From the NCBI GenBank assembly GCA_041725935.1, contig JBGRQD010000017.1, positions 12,285 through 76,284 on the forward strand: 64,000 nt of DNA, in the 5' to 3' direction. The notes beneath the pieces were generated by a model that searched no databases, had not been told where the DNA came from, and saw nothing but the letters and a program-made list of their open reading frames with translations. Both the position numbers and the translations under genes were made by a program. The number at the start of each line of letters is the position of its first letter. Position 1 is the stretch's first letter. This document shows positions 8,745-16,813 of this stretch, in pieces. Source of the DNA: Marivita sp041725935 (GTDB lineage: Bacteria; Pseudomonadota; Alphaproteobacteria; Rhodobacterales; Rhodobacteraceae).

Positions 8745-9554
8745 TTAGAACGTGACCGAAACACCCGGCAGGTTGAGCGACTTGATGAGGTCCCGCAATT
8801 CCTGCCGCGCGGCGATGTTCGAGATGTTGAGCTGTTTGACGCCCGCTTCCTTGAGGTCAAGCAGGGTCATGCCGCGGGGGAAAAGTTCGCGGAAGATCAC
8901 CCGCTCGTTAAAGCCCGGCGACACACGGAAACCAATCCGCTTGGACAGGCGTTCGAGGGCCTTTTCCATCTTGGCCTTGTTGACCATCTGCTGCGCCCCC
9001 AGACGGTTGCGCAGGACCACCCAGTCGATAGGGGGCAGGCCGGCTTGAGCGCGCAGCTGGCGGGCATTCCAGACCATTTCGGAATAGACCGACGGACCTT
9101 CGATCTTTTCGCCACTTGAGTCGGTATGTGCCAAAAGGTCGAAATCGACAAAGCTGTCATTCAGAGGCGTGATCAGCGTGTCGGCCAGCGAATGCGCCAC
9201 CTGGCTCAGGCGGGTGTGCGATCCGGGGCAGTCGATCAGGATGAAATCGCTGCCGGGTTCGAGTTCCGCCACAGCGGCGGACAGGCGGTGATCATAGATG
9301 TTCTCGCCCGGTTGCAGGCTGTCGGGGTCGATTTCGGGCAGCTCGAGGTAGCGCGGGGTTGGCAGGTCCAGACCTTCGCTTTCGAGCGTCTTCATACGGT
9401 TGGTGATGTAGCGGCCCATCGTCTTTTGCCGCAGATCGAGGTCCAGCGCGCCGATCTTGTGCCCCATACGCGCCAGCGCCGTGGCAACATGCATCGACAC
9501 GGTAGATTTCCCGGCACCGCCCTTTTCATTTCCGACAACGATAATGTGCGCCAT
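8745..9554 (-). CDS. mipZ: Division-plane positioning ATPase MipZ
   Basis: The 269-residue ParA/MinD-superfamily ATPase starts MAHIIVVGNEKGGAGKSTVS, with the deviant Walker A KGGAGKS and the typical IIVVGNEKGG strand. DLDLRQKTMGRYITNR and FILIDCPGSHTRLSQ are hallmarks of the MipZ branch rather than plasmid ParA. In alphaproteobacteria MipZ binds ParB at the poles and inhibits FtsZ polymerisation, restricting division to midcell. The ATG at 9552-9554 is chosen because the family N terminus begins there; the longer frame to 9611 adds an unrelated leader. The gene is solitary, about 150 bp from its upstream neighbour. Confidence 0.93.
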   Translation of the reverse strand: MAHIIVVGNEKGGAGKSTVSMHVATALARMGHKIGALDLDLRQKTMGRYITNRMKTLESEGLDLPTPRYLELPEIDPDSLQPGENIYDHRLSAAVAELEPGSDFILIDCPGSHTRLSQVAHSLADTLITPLNDSFVDFDLLAHTDSSGEKIEGPSVYSEMVWNARQLRAQAGLPPIDWVVLRNRLGAQQMVNKAKMEKALERLSKRIGFRVSPGFNERVIFRELFPRGMTLLDLKEAGVKQLNISNIAARQELRDLIKSLNLPGVSVTF

Positions 9555-9701
9555 GTTTTGTGCTCTTGCATCCTTTTGATCAGCTATGCGCATAGACGCT
9601 GGCGGTTGCAACGCCAGATGCGCAAAAGCCGGGAATCCCTTGCGGAACGGTGCATCCGCGACCCATAGGCGCCACGGTTTTCATGAGACCATCTCGTCAC
9701 G

Positions 9702-10748
9702 CTAGGGCACGACCGAGGCCCCCCAAGTCAGCCCCATCATCATGGTCACTGCCGTCAGAAATGCAGAATATGCGGCAAGCTTCCAAGGCGAAAAGGGCCG
9801 TTCGCCATAGGTTCGTCCATCAATGCCCGAAACCACCACGCGCTTGGGTTTGCCGCCGTACTCGTAGTGCATGATCCAGACGGGGAGCAGGATACGCCGG
9901 TAGTGAATCCCACTGGTGTCGGTCCTGTACCGATCCACGCGCGTGCCGGATTTGCCGACGTGTTTCTTGATCTTGTTCCGGATCAGCAGATCCTTGTCCT
10001 GGGCATTCATCCGCAATCCTTTGCCCACCGTCCAATGATGCCGCTCTGCCGCAAAGCCTGCAAGGTATCCTGCCTTGTAAGGCCGCAGATAGCCCGGTTG
10101 AAAGTCATGCAGGATACCGTCCCGGATGAGGGGTGTGACATGCTCTGACGCGGGTACCAGAAGGTCGTCAAAATGCACGTTCATCTTGTTCGACACATGG
10201 TGCCTGCGGCGCTTGTCACCGGATCCGGTCGTGTAGGAGGCCCAGTATTGGATCGCTTCTTTGGAATCGAAGGTCCAGAACGGAGCGTAAATCCCGGCGA
10301 CGCTGCCTTTGGATATGACGTGACCAAGGTCATTGGGGGCGGCGAAGCGATGGCTGATCCACTCTGTCACAGAGCGTTCTGCAACGACGCGATCTATGCG
10401 GAACGGGACAAGCGCCATGGTCTCGTACGCCTTTTCCTCGGTCGCAAGAACGACCGACCCGTTGCAGTATGGGCATCGTTCCGACAGGGCCGGATCGGTA
10501 AAAACGACCGCTCCACCACAGGTTTCGCATTGATGAATATGGTCCCCAAGCAAGCTTGGCGGTTCGCGTTGCGGTTTGTCCGGATCGAATGGAAATTCCT
10601 CTGCCGCTTCATGATCGGTATCGCTGGCTAAAGGCCGTAGCGTTCCGCAGTTTTGACACAGCAGATCGTGTTGGGCGGGGTCAAAGGCGCATTGACCGCC
10701 GCAGCTCTGACAAAGCAGTTCGGATTGGCTGGTGGCTGGTTCAATCAT
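9702..10748 (-). CDS. Zinc-ribbon protein with C-terminal membrane anchor, unknown
   Basis: The 348-residue protein has four CxxC knuckles in its first 110 residues: LCQSCGG, LCQNCGT, QCETCGG and RCPYCNG, which can form two zinc ribbons. A central region rich in Trp/Tyr (YAPFWTFDSKEAIQYWASYT) and His (KRRRHHVSNK) follows, and a single hydrophobic segment near the C terminus (YSAFLTAVTMMMGLTWGASVV) probably anchors it. The ATG at 10746-10748 overlaps the stop of the upstream small membrane gene, so the two are translationally coupled. I recognise no characterised homologue. Confidence 0.75.
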   Translation of the reverse strand: MIEPATSQSELLCQSCGGQCAFDPAQHDLLCQNCGTLRPLASDTDHEAAEEFPFDPDKPQREPPSLLGDHIHQCETCGGAVVFTDPALSERCPYCNGSVVLATEEKAYETMALVPFRIDRVVAERSVTEWISHRFAAPNDLGHVISKGSVAGIYAPFWTFDSKEAIQYWASYTTGSGDKRRRHHVSNKMNVHFDDLLVPASEHVTPLIRDGILHDFQPGYLRPYKAGYLAGFAAERHHWTVGKGLRMNAQDKDLLIRNKIKKHVGKSGTRVDRYRTDTSGIHYRRILLPVWIMHYEYGGKPKRVVVSGIDGRTYGERPFSPWKLAAYSAFLTAVTMMMGLTWGASVVP

Positions 10749-11056
10749 GAATCTGAGTCGATAACAGCGGAAATGATTTCGAGCATGACCCACAACCGCA
10801 GTTCAGCCCGTGCCATCGCGCCCTCGATATCGCCACTGACGTACCAATCCCCGATGATGGTGGACAGGAACCAGGTGACGAGAACCCAGATCACGATCAG
10901 CGACCAGCCTGAGATCGCTTTGATCCAACCTGCCGATCCGTGCCTGAGCTCGTGTTTGGCTTCGTATATCGTGATGATTTTGACCACGTTGAACATGCCG
11001 GCCGTCATCGCCAGTCCAAACAGGATGAGCGCTGAAATAACTGGCTCAATGTCCAA
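10745..11056 (-). CDS. Small membrane protein coupled to the zinc-ribbon gene, unknown
   Basis: A 103-residue protein starting MDIEPVISALILFGLAMTAG with two hydrophobic helices (ISALILFGLAMTAGMFNVV and AISGWSLIVIWVLVTWFLS). The start codon is TTG at 11054-11056 with GAAGGA about ten bases upstream; the next internal ATG would delete most of the first helix. Its end overlaps the zinc-ribbon start (ATGA), implying an operon and perhaps a complex. Confidence 0.65.
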   Translation of the reverse strand: MDIEPVISALILFGLAMTAGMFNVVKIITIYEAKHELRHGSAGWIKAISGWSLIVIWVLVTWFLSTIIGDWYVSGDIEGAMARAELRLWVMLEIISAVIDSDS

Positions 11057-11192
11057 TCGACAATTCCTTCAAGCGAAACCGGAGCGGTGGCTTGAGCCTA
11101 GATCACTGGTTCGAAATACAAAAGGATCGTGACGCCCCATCGTCCAACAAGACCGGGTCATGTGCCCTCTGCATGTGCAAATTGCAGGCAAC

Positions 11193-11222
11193 AAAAAAGC
11201 CGCCCCAATTTGGAGCGGCTTT
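11193..11222 (-). terminator. Rho-independent terminator of the rplS-rpmE unit
   Basis: Read on the minus strand, AAAGCCGC ... GCGGCTTT arms extend through CTCC/GGGG pairing around an AATT-rich loop and are followed by six T residues. It lies 25 bp after the rpmE stop. Confidence 0.85.
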
Positions 11223-11246
11223 CGAGAACTGCACAGAAGGCGTGGC

Positions 11247-11468
11247 TTAGAAGCCGAGACCTTCGTACTTCTTCTTGAACTTCGACACGCGACCGCCGGA
11301 GTCGAGCAGGCGCGAGCTACCGCCTGTCCAGGCCGGGTGCACTGTCGGGTCGATATCGAGCGACAGCGTGTCGCCTTCCTTGCCCCAGCACGAACGCATC
11401 TCGAGCATGGTGCCATCGGTCATCTTGACGTTGATGACGTGGTATTCGGGATGGATGTCTTTTTTCAT
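11247..11468 (-). CDS. rpmE: 50S ribosomal protein L31
   Basis: The 73-residue protein begins MKKDIHPEYHVINVKMTDGT, the signature N terminus of bacterial L31, and ends KFKKKYEGLGF. It lacks the CxxC zinc motif, so it is the C-minus form that needs no zinc. L31 bridges the large and small subunits near the central protuberance. The gene follows rplS by 11 bp and precedes a strong terminator, so it closes the operon. Confidence 0.97.
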   Translation of the reverse strand: MKKDIHPEYHVINVKMTDGTMLEMRSCWGKEGDTLSLDIDPTVHPAWTGGSSRLLDSGGRVSKFKKKYEGLGF

Positions 11469-11479
11469 CTCGGCAATCC

Positions 11480-11863
11480 TTACGCGTCTGCGCCCTTGGC
11501 GGGTTTGTAGTTGGCATCTTCTGCGATACGGGCCGATTTGCCGCGACGCGAACGGAGGTAGTACAGCTTGGCGCGACGGACGCGGCCACGGCGGACAACC
11601 TCGATGCTGTCGATGTTCGTGGAATAGAGCGGGAACACACGTTCCACGCCTTCACCGAACGAAATCTTGCGGACCGTGAAGGACCCTGCGATCCCGGAAC
11701 CCTGACGACGGCTGATGCAGACGCCTTCGTAGTTCTGGACACGGGTACGAGTGCCTTCGGTCACTTTGTAGCCGACGCGGATGGTGTCGCCGGCTTTGAA
11801 ATCGGGAATGGTCTTCCCGAGGGCGGCAATCTGTTCCGCCTCCAACTGAGCGATCAGGTTCAT
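11480..11863 (-). CDS. rplS: 50S ribosomal protein L19
   Basis: The 127-residue protein shows the L19 hallmarks IPDFKAGDTIRVGYKVTEG, VQNYEGVCISRRQGSG, SFTVRKISFGEGVERVFP and KLYYLRSRRGKSARI. It sits at the subunit interface of the ribosome. TTTTAGGAGAGAAGCG precedes the ATG. A 260-bp leader separates it from trmD, including a small hairpin close to the ribosome binding site, so its expression may be adjusted separately from trmD. Confidence 0.98.
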   Translation of the reverse strand: MNLIAQLEAEQIAALGKTIPDFKAGDTIRVGYKVTEGTRTRVQNYEGVCISRRQGSGIAGSFTVRKISFGEGVERVFPLYSTNIDSIEVVRRGRVRRAKLYYLRSRRGKSARIAEDANYKPAKGADA

Positions 11864-12123
11864 CGCTTCTCTCCTAAAACTGCTTGCGGTTGCTCCGCAA
11901 AGGTGTGCGCGTCCTCAGAGCTCTTGGTCTTCGTCCGGGTCCGCCTGTTCCGAATGATCGGAGCGCCCGCCAGAGATCAGGTCGTCTTTGTCTTGTCATG
12001 TTCGGGAAGGGTGCGATTTTGCCATGTCCGAAGACCACACGGAATCACCGCACCGGGCTGACACCCAGAACACGCGCCGTAAACCAGAAGCGCCGTCTTA
12101 AATCAAGGACCGAATGAGTGCGT
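11864..12123 (-). other. Long rplS leader / trmD-rplS spacer
   Basis: This 260-bp spacer contains no credible ORF. On the minus strand it ends with a hairpin TTGCGG-AGCAA-CCGCAA located about 15 bases before the AGGAGA ribosome binding site of rplS. It could hold an internal promoter or a leader control element; nothing more specific is visible. Confidence 0.4.
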
Positions 12124-12936
12124 CTAGTCCGTCTTGCGCCGCGTCTGGTGGGTCTCCCAGAGGTCCGGGCGTCGGTCACGGGTCAGGTCTTCGGATTGCG
12201 CGCGCCGCCACTTGGCGATTTCGCCATGGTGACCCGACATCAGGACAGGCGGGATCTCCATTCCGCGCCATGTGGCGGGGCGGGTGTATTGCGAATGTTC
12301 CAGGAGCCCGTCGGAAAAGCTTTCTTCCTCGGTCGATGCCTCGTTGCCCAAAACACCGGGCAACAGGCGCACGGTGGCGTCGATCATCGCCTGCGCTGCA
12401 ATTTCGCCGCCGGTCAGGACAAAGTCGCCGAGGCTCACCTCGATGATGTTGTAGTGGTCGATCACCCGTTGATCCAACCCTTCGAACCGCCCGCAGATCA
12501 GTGTCACACCGGGACCGGCGGCAAGCTGTTGCGCCAGCTTCTGGGTCAATGGCCTGCCGCGTGGGCTGAGATAGATCAGCGGGGCCATCGGTGCGATGCG
12601 GACGCGGGCGTGGTCGATGGCGTCTGCCATCACGTCAGGACGCAGCACCATGCCTGCGCCACCACCGGCGGGCGTGTCATCGACATTGCGGTGCTTGCCT
12701 TCGCCGAACTGGCGCAGCGGCACGGTTTCCAGCTGCCATAGTCCGTCCCTGAGCGCCCGTCCGGTCAGGGACAGTCCCAACACACCGGGAAACGCCTCTG
12801 GCAAAAGCGTGATCACCTGTGCCTTCCAGACGCGGGCCAGTTCCGGCGCGTCTTCCATCAGGTCGCGCGGGACCAGCGTCGGGCGCATGGTCTTGCGGCC
12901 ATGGGATCGTTGCGGTGGGGATTTGGGCTCGTCCAT
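12124..12936 (-). CDS. trmD: tRNA (guanine-37-N1)-methyltransferase
   Basis: The 270-residue protein is a SPOUT-class enzyme that methylates G37 of tRNAs using S-adenosylmethionine, preventing +1 frameshifting. Seen motifs include ITLLPEAFPGVLG near the N terminus, AGGGAGMVLRP, LIYLSPRGRPLTQ, LICGRFEGLDQRV, EVSLGDFVLTGGE (the knotted cofactor site) and YTRPATWRGMEIPPVLMSGHH. About 35 residues precede the usual core start, which is common in this group and could also mean an internal start. It belongs to the rpsP-rimM-trmD-rplS set but is separated from rimM here by two inserted genes. Confidence 0.97.
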   Translation of the reverse strand: MDEPKSPPQRSHGRKTMRPTLVPRDLMEDAPELARVWKAQVITLLPEAFPGVLGLSLTGRALRDGLWQLETVPLRQFGEGKHRNVDDTPAGGGAGMVLRPDVMADAIDHARVRIAPMAPLIYLSPRGRPLTQKLAQQLAAGPGVTLICGRFEGLDQRVIDHYNIIEVSLGDFVLTGGEIAAQAMIDATVRLLPGVLGNEASTEEESFSDGLLEHSQYTRPATWRGMEIPPVLMSGHHGEIAKWRRAQSEDLTRDRRPDLWETHQTRRKTD

Positions 12937-12996
12937 CTGCGCTGCCTTTCGGTGACGCCGACGGATTTAGTGGCTTGTTGCCGGAAAGGCCACAGG

Positions 12997-13545
12997 TCAG
13001 ACAGGTTCGGTCCCTGCAAGAACGTCGCGCATGGCGAGCATCGCGTTCGGTGAGGCGAAAAAATGGGCCAGCGCGCCTGCCTCAGCTGGGCTTGCACGCA
13101 TCAAACGTTCCACCAGCCAAAGCTCGCGGACCTGGTCGTCGTTTAATTGCGAGAGGTCCGACATGTCCCAACGCGCGATGATCTGGGCCAGCACCATCGC
13201 GATCTGGTCCTCGTCCGTGACAAAACGAGGCACCTTTGGCGTGGGGCTGATCAGCGTTTGAAGCGTGGCGCGGATCACCAGCGGATCGGGCGCCATGGTT
13301 CTCAGGCTGGAAAATGCCGAGGATACCAGAAGAGACGGGTACGTCTTTTTAGGTTCCTTGCTGGTCAGGGACGAGGGGCCGACCTGCGGGAAAAGGGCAA
13401 TCGTTGCCGCCGCAATGCTCAGGGCGCCGAAGATGCCGAGAACCATGAAGGCAAGTGAGACCGCGAATTCCTGCAACGTGATCGTCACCACACCCGGAGA
13501 GAGCGCGGCAGACACCAGCAATAATCGATGTTTCACGCGACCCAC
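12997..13545 (-). CDS. Membrane-anchored hypothetical protein
   Basis: The 182-residue product has one or two N-terminal hydrophobic segments (HRLLLVSAALSPGVVTITL and SLAFMVLGIFGALSIAAATIAL) and a cytoplasmic-looking helical remainder (DEDQIAMVLAQIIARWDMS, VRELWLVERLMRASPAEAGA). The start is a GTG at 13543-13545 with GGGGAAG eight bases upstream. It is inserted between rimM/sulfotransferase and trmD on the same strand. No family recognised. Confidence 0.6.
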   Translation of the reverse strand: MGRVKHRLLLVSAALSPGVVTITLQEFAVSLAFMVLGIFGALSIAAATIALFPQVGPSSLTSKEPKKTYPSLLVSSAFSSLRTMAPDPLVIRATLQTLISPTPKVPRFVTDEDQIAMVLAQIIARWDMSDLSQLNDDQVRELWLVERLMRASPAEAGALAHFFASPNAMLAMRDVLAGTEPV

Positions 13546-13652
13546 GGCAGCTTCCCCAAGTGCAACTCAAGACAGTTACCCAAAGGGAGTGGCAAATTCT
13601 TGCCTCAAACCGGGCATCGACGCGGCGATTTCAGGGCGAAATCTAGGCAAGC

Positions 13653-14453
13653 TCAGGGATCGAGCCGCCGCGCCATCTTGCGGACGATGCGCTTGGCCTC
13701 CTGCACGTCCTTTTCCGGCAACGCGCTTTGATTGAGCGCAAGGAACACCGCGTCGATGCCCAGATCGGGCTGCACGTTCTCCGGCGGCAACACGGTCAGC
13801 ATGGCACGGTCAAGCTCGGTCAGGTCGAGGAGCGTCAGCAATGGATCAATCGGCCCAAGCGGCAGGTCCTTGGCCTCTTCCAGAAGGAACGACGTCACAT
13901 GGGCCGGGGCCACGTCCAGCGCGATTTCCTCGAGGATGTCATCAAGGTTGCGCGCCGCTTCGAACTGGCTGCTGTAGGTCTGGAAATCATCGGTCAGGCG
14001 GGTGCTGCGCAGGTTCTGCCACCATGTGCTGCGCAGCCACGGCTCCCGCGTTCGGGTGGAAAAGTAGAATGTCAGATCGGTGTCCTTGCCAAAGCGCAGG
14101 AAGGCGGCATCGCTGAGAGCCTTCATCACGAGACCGGCGCTGTCGTAACATTCCAGCCCATGACGACCGGGCATGTGGCCGGCCAGATCTTCGGACGACA
14201 TCAGGATCGGCCGTGGGTCGTCAAGCGCGACCTGGTTGAAAAACGCGGTGGCGAAACGGGCAACCGGCACCAGTGTCTTTTTCGTGGGATCGACGGAAAA
14301 GCTGCGCGCGCTTTCGGTCAGACCCTCGAACGCGTCCTTGAGGTAGACGCGGACATGCGGCTCCAGCAGGGCTGCGTTCTCGCGTAACATGGATTGAACG
14401 CTTGTCGTGCCTGTCTTGTGAAAGCCCGCGTGAATGACGATCCGTGTCGTCAC
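13653..14453 (-). CDS. Sulfotransferase-like protein
   Basis: The 266-residue protein begins with IVIHAGFHKTGTTSVQSML, the 5'-phosphosulfate-binding loop (HxGxxKTGTTS) of PAPS-dependent sulfotransferases, and later has ILMSSEDLAG and FYFSTREPW-like segments that fit the 3'-phosphate site. It probably transfers sulfate or simply binds PAPS; the acceptor is unknown. The GTG start overlaps the rimM stop as GTGA, so it is co-translated with a ribosome maturation factor, an unusual pairing. The PAPS would come from the sulfate activation enzyme seen near 38-40 kb. Confidence 0.75.
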   Translation of the reverse strand: MTTRIVIHAGFHKTGTTSVQSMLRENAALLEPHVRVYLKDAFEGLTESARSFSVDPTKKTLVPVARFATAFFNQVALDDPRPILMSSEDLAGHMPGRHGLECYDSAGLVMKALSDAAFLRFGKDTDLTFYFSTRTREPWLRSTWWQNLRSTRLTDDFQTYSSQFEAARNLDDILEEIALDVAPAHVTSFLLEEAKDLPLGPIDPLLTLLDLTELDRAMLTVLPPENVQPDLGIDAVFLALNQSALPEKDVQEAKRIVRKMARRLDP

Positions 14454-14956
14454 GAAAACAAGCCTTCGGGGGGATCCGCCACGATGCGGCCCTGTGCAAG
14501 ATCCACCGTCGGAACTACAGCCTTGGTGAAGGGCAAGAGCACGGTCTGTTTCTGGCCCGGCGCGCTAAGTTCAAGCAGGTCGTCGGCGCCGTTGTTGATG
14601 ACAGACAAGACCTTGCCCAAAGGCGCACCGCCGGTGTCGGTCACCTCGAGGCCGATCAGGTCGGTGTGGTAGAATTCGTCATCGGGAAGCGACGGCAGCC
14701 TTTCGCGCGGCACGAAAAGCTGTGTCCCGCGCAGGGCGTCGGCCTCTTCCTTTGTGGAGATGCCGGACAGGCGCGCGGCAAGGCCGTTATTGACCTGCCG
14801 CGTGATTTTGACCGAAAAGCTGCGTCTGCCGTCTTCGCTTTCCAGCGGGGCATAGCGGGCGATGTCTTCGGGAATGGCGGTAAAGCTCTTGATGCGCACT
14901 TCACCTCTGACCCCGAAGGCCCCCGCAATTGCTCCAACACAGATTTTCTCACTCAC
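14450..14956 (-). CDS. rimM: Ribosome maturation factor RimM
   Basis: The 168-residue protein binds S19 and helps mature the 30S head. It shows the two-domain layout: an N-terminal beta-barrel with CVGAIAGAFGVRGEVRIKSFT and a C-terminal PRC barrel with FYHTDLIGLEVTDTGG, GKVLSVINNGADDLLEL and LLPFTKAVVPTVDLAQGRI. The start is GTG at 14954-14956 preceded by GGGAG. It lies in the rpsP-rimM-trmD order, but a porin-like gene separates it from rpsP. Confidence 0.97.
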   Translation of the reverse strand: MSEKICVGAIAGAFGVRGEVRIKSFTAIPEDIARYAPLESEDGRRSFSVKITRQVNNGLAARLSGISTKEEADALRGTQLFVPRERLPSLPDDEFYHTDLIGLEVTDTGGAPLGKVLSVINNGADDLLELSAPGQKQTVLLPFTKAVVPTVDLAQGRIVADPPEGLFS

Positions 14957-15031
14957 CGAACATGCTCCCGGTCGCTTTGAACGACTGGATAGACCAGACC
15001 GGCAGTCAGAGGCAATTGCCTGCGGACGAGA

Positions 15032-15859
15032 TCAGCCGCCGATGCTGAACACGCGGGTGACGCCAAAGCGCACGCCCCATTGTTCGTCCGACCCCTGTTC
15101 GACAATCGGGCTGTCGCCAGCGTCATCGGTGAATTTTTCCCATGTCACGGCACCTTCGAGGCCCCAGACATCATTGAGCTGGTAGCGCGCGCCGAATTCC
15201 ACACCTGCGGACACCATGCCGCCGTCGGGATCATAGGCGGGCAGGGCCGCGCTCGCTTCGGCGGGGGTGATGCCGAAATACGTGTCGCTATAGGCGTCGT
15301 CGCCGAAGAACAGCCGCGGTCCCACGGACAGGCGCAGACGGTCGGACGGACGCAGGATCGCATCGGCCCCAACTTCGCCGACCCAGCCTTCATGTCCACC
15401 GAACCCGCGACGTACTTCGCCGAAAGCCGCGAAATTTTCGGTGCCGTAGCGCATGGAGACACCCAGTTCGACCGCTGCGTCGATGTCGTCGAGTCCAGCC
15501 AGTTCGCTGAAATCGTCGGTCTTGCGTTCCTGGATGAACCGGAACGTGCCACCAAAGGTCAGGCCCATGCTGTCGGCCCAGGGATCAGGATTGCCAAAGC
15601 TGCGGCCATTGCGCAGGGACAGGAAATTGAAGCGAAACCCAAGGTCGGGAGCGACGGCATATTCGTCGGACCCGAAATATTCCGGCGCCGAGGCCACGCC
15701 GCCGCGCAGGGTAAAGACAAGCTGAGGACGCGGCGAAACCGCCACGGGCGCGGGGGCCATCACGTCCGTCTGGGCGCTGGTTTCGCCCGGACCGGCAGCA
15801 TAGGCCGGAACCGCAAGACCAAGGGCAAGGCTGGAGACAGTGGCGAAGCGCGCGATCAT
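15032..15859 (-). CDS. MipA/OmpV-family outer-membrane protein
   Basis: The 275-residue protein has a Sec signal peptide (cleavage near AYA|AGP) and then alternating beta-strand segments characteristic of MipA/OmpV barrels: LVFTLRGGVASAPEYFGSD, VAPDLGFRFNFLSLR, LSVGPRLFFGDDAYSDTYFG and the C-terminal WGVRFGVTRVF. The SDxYAxxYFG-like segment is a family hallmark. Members act as scaffold or porin proteins in the outer membrane; the exact role here is unknown. It is inserted between rpsP and rimM with its own spacers, so it may be independently transcribed. Confidence 0.85.
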   Translation of the reverse strand: MIARFATVSSLALGLAVPAYAAGPGETSAQTDVMAPAPVAVSPRPQLVFTLRGGVASAPEYFGSDEYAVAPDLGFRFNFLSLRNGRSFGNPDPWADSMGLTFGGTFRFIQERKTDDFSELAGLDDIDAAVELGVSMRYGTENFAAFGEVRRGFGGHEGWVGEVGADAILRPSDRLRLSVGPRLFFGDDAYSDTYFGITPAEASAALPAYDPDGGMVSAGVEFGARYQLNDVWGLEGAVTWEKFTDDAGDSPIVEQGSDEQWGVRFGVTRVFSIGG

Positions 15860-16037
15860 GATATGTGTCCTGAAGGTAAGGGGCAGTTGTTATGCGACAT
15901 GGCGCGACGGCGACGCGGGGTCAAGCTTTGTGGCAGATTTACAAGCATGCACGCAAAGACACGCTCACCCTAAGGTGGCGTTGTGGCAAGATGACAACAG
16001 GGGAAAAGAAGGGTGCTGTCTTATGACAGCCAAACGT

Positions 16038-16066
16038 GCAGATGGCCGGGTGGGCCGGCCATCTGC
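16038..16066 (-). terminator. Strong hairpin downstream of rpsP
   Basis: Twelve-base perfect arms (GCAGATGGCCGG / CCGGCCATCTGC) around a five-base loop. There is no clean T tract, so it may stabilise the rpsP mRNA end rather than act as a classical terminator. Confidence 0.5.
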
Positions 16067-16081
16067 GAAGGCATTGCGCGA

Positions 16082-16471
16082 TTATTCCGCGCTTGCTTCT
16101 TCGGGGGCCGGAGCGGCATCTGCTTCGGCAGCGGCTGCTGCCTTGGCGGCCTTGGCATCGGCACGTTCCTGAGCGGCTTTGCCCGGGAGGGCTTTCTTGG
16201 GGTTGTTGCGCTCTTTCTTTTCGACAACGCCAGCCGCTTCGAGGAAGCGCGACACGCGGTCTGTTGTCTGTGCGCCCTGGCTCAGCCAGTACTGGACGCG
16301 CTCGACATCCATCTTCACGCGGTCTTCGCTGTCTTTGGCCAGGAGCGGGTTATAGGTGCCCAGCTTCTCGATGAAGCGGCCATCGCGCGGCATGCGGCTG
16401 TCTGCGGCGACGATACGGTAGAAGGGGCGCTTTTTGGAGCCGCCGCGGGAAAGACGAATTTTGATAGACAT
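16082..16471 (-). CDS. rpsP: 30S ribosomal protein S16
   Basis: The 129-residue protein starts MSIKIRLSRGGSKKRPFYRI, the S16 signature, followed by VAADSRMPRDGRFIEKLGTYNP. The C-terminal 45 residues are an Ala/Lys/Glu-rich extension (AKAAKAAAAAEADAAPAPEE) common in alphaproteobacterial S16. S16 is an early 30S assembly protein. It sits 40 bp downstream of the chorismate mutase gene in the ffh operon. Confidence 0.98.
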   Translation of the reverse strand: MSIKIRLSRGGSKKRPFYRIVAADSRMPRDGRFIEKLGTYNPLLAKDSEDRVKMDVERVQYWLSQGAQTTDRVSRFLEAAGVVEKKERNNPKKALPGKAAQERADAKAAKAAAAAEADAAPAPEEASAE

Positions 16472-16512
16472 GAGGTATTCTCCTAAGGTTGTCCGACCGA
16501 CAGGCTGTGCTG

Positions 16513-16812
16513 TCAGGATTGTTTTTGTTCGTGGTGTTTGATGACTTCCTGAATGATGAAATTCAGGAATTTCTTGGCGAACTCAGGGTCAAGGTCGGCC
16601 TGGGTCGCAAGCTCTTCGAGCCGCGCGATCTGTGTCGCTTCGCGCGCGGGGTCTGAGGGCGGGAGGTCGTGTTGCGCTTTCAGCACACCCACGGCCTGCG
16701 TGTGTTTGAACCGTTCCGCCAGCGTGAACACGAGGATCGCGTCCAGCCGGTCAATGCTTTTGCGGTGACCCTTGAGCAGTTCTGCGGCGCGGGTCACGGG
16801 GTCGATGGTCAT
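16513..16812 (-). CDS. Chorismate mutase (AroQ class)
   Basis: This 99-residue all-helical protein converts chorismate to prephenate for phenylalanine and tyrosine. AroQ features are seen as LLKGHRKSIDRLDAILVFTLAERF (Arg and Asp/Arg active-site residues), KHTQAVGVLKAQHDLPPSDPARE and EFAKKFLNFIIQEVIKHHE. The true start is the ATG at 16810-16812, immediately after the stop of the last acetyltransferase; a long open frame continuing to 17301 is only a shadow of that gene. Location between ffh and rpsP is conserved in this group. Confidence 0.92.
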   Translation of the reverse strand: MTIDPVTRAAELLKGHRKSIDRLDAILVFTLAERFKHTQAVGVLKAQHDLPPSDPAREATQIARLEELATQADLDPEFAKKFLNFIIQEVIKHHEQKQS

Positions 16813-16813
16813 C

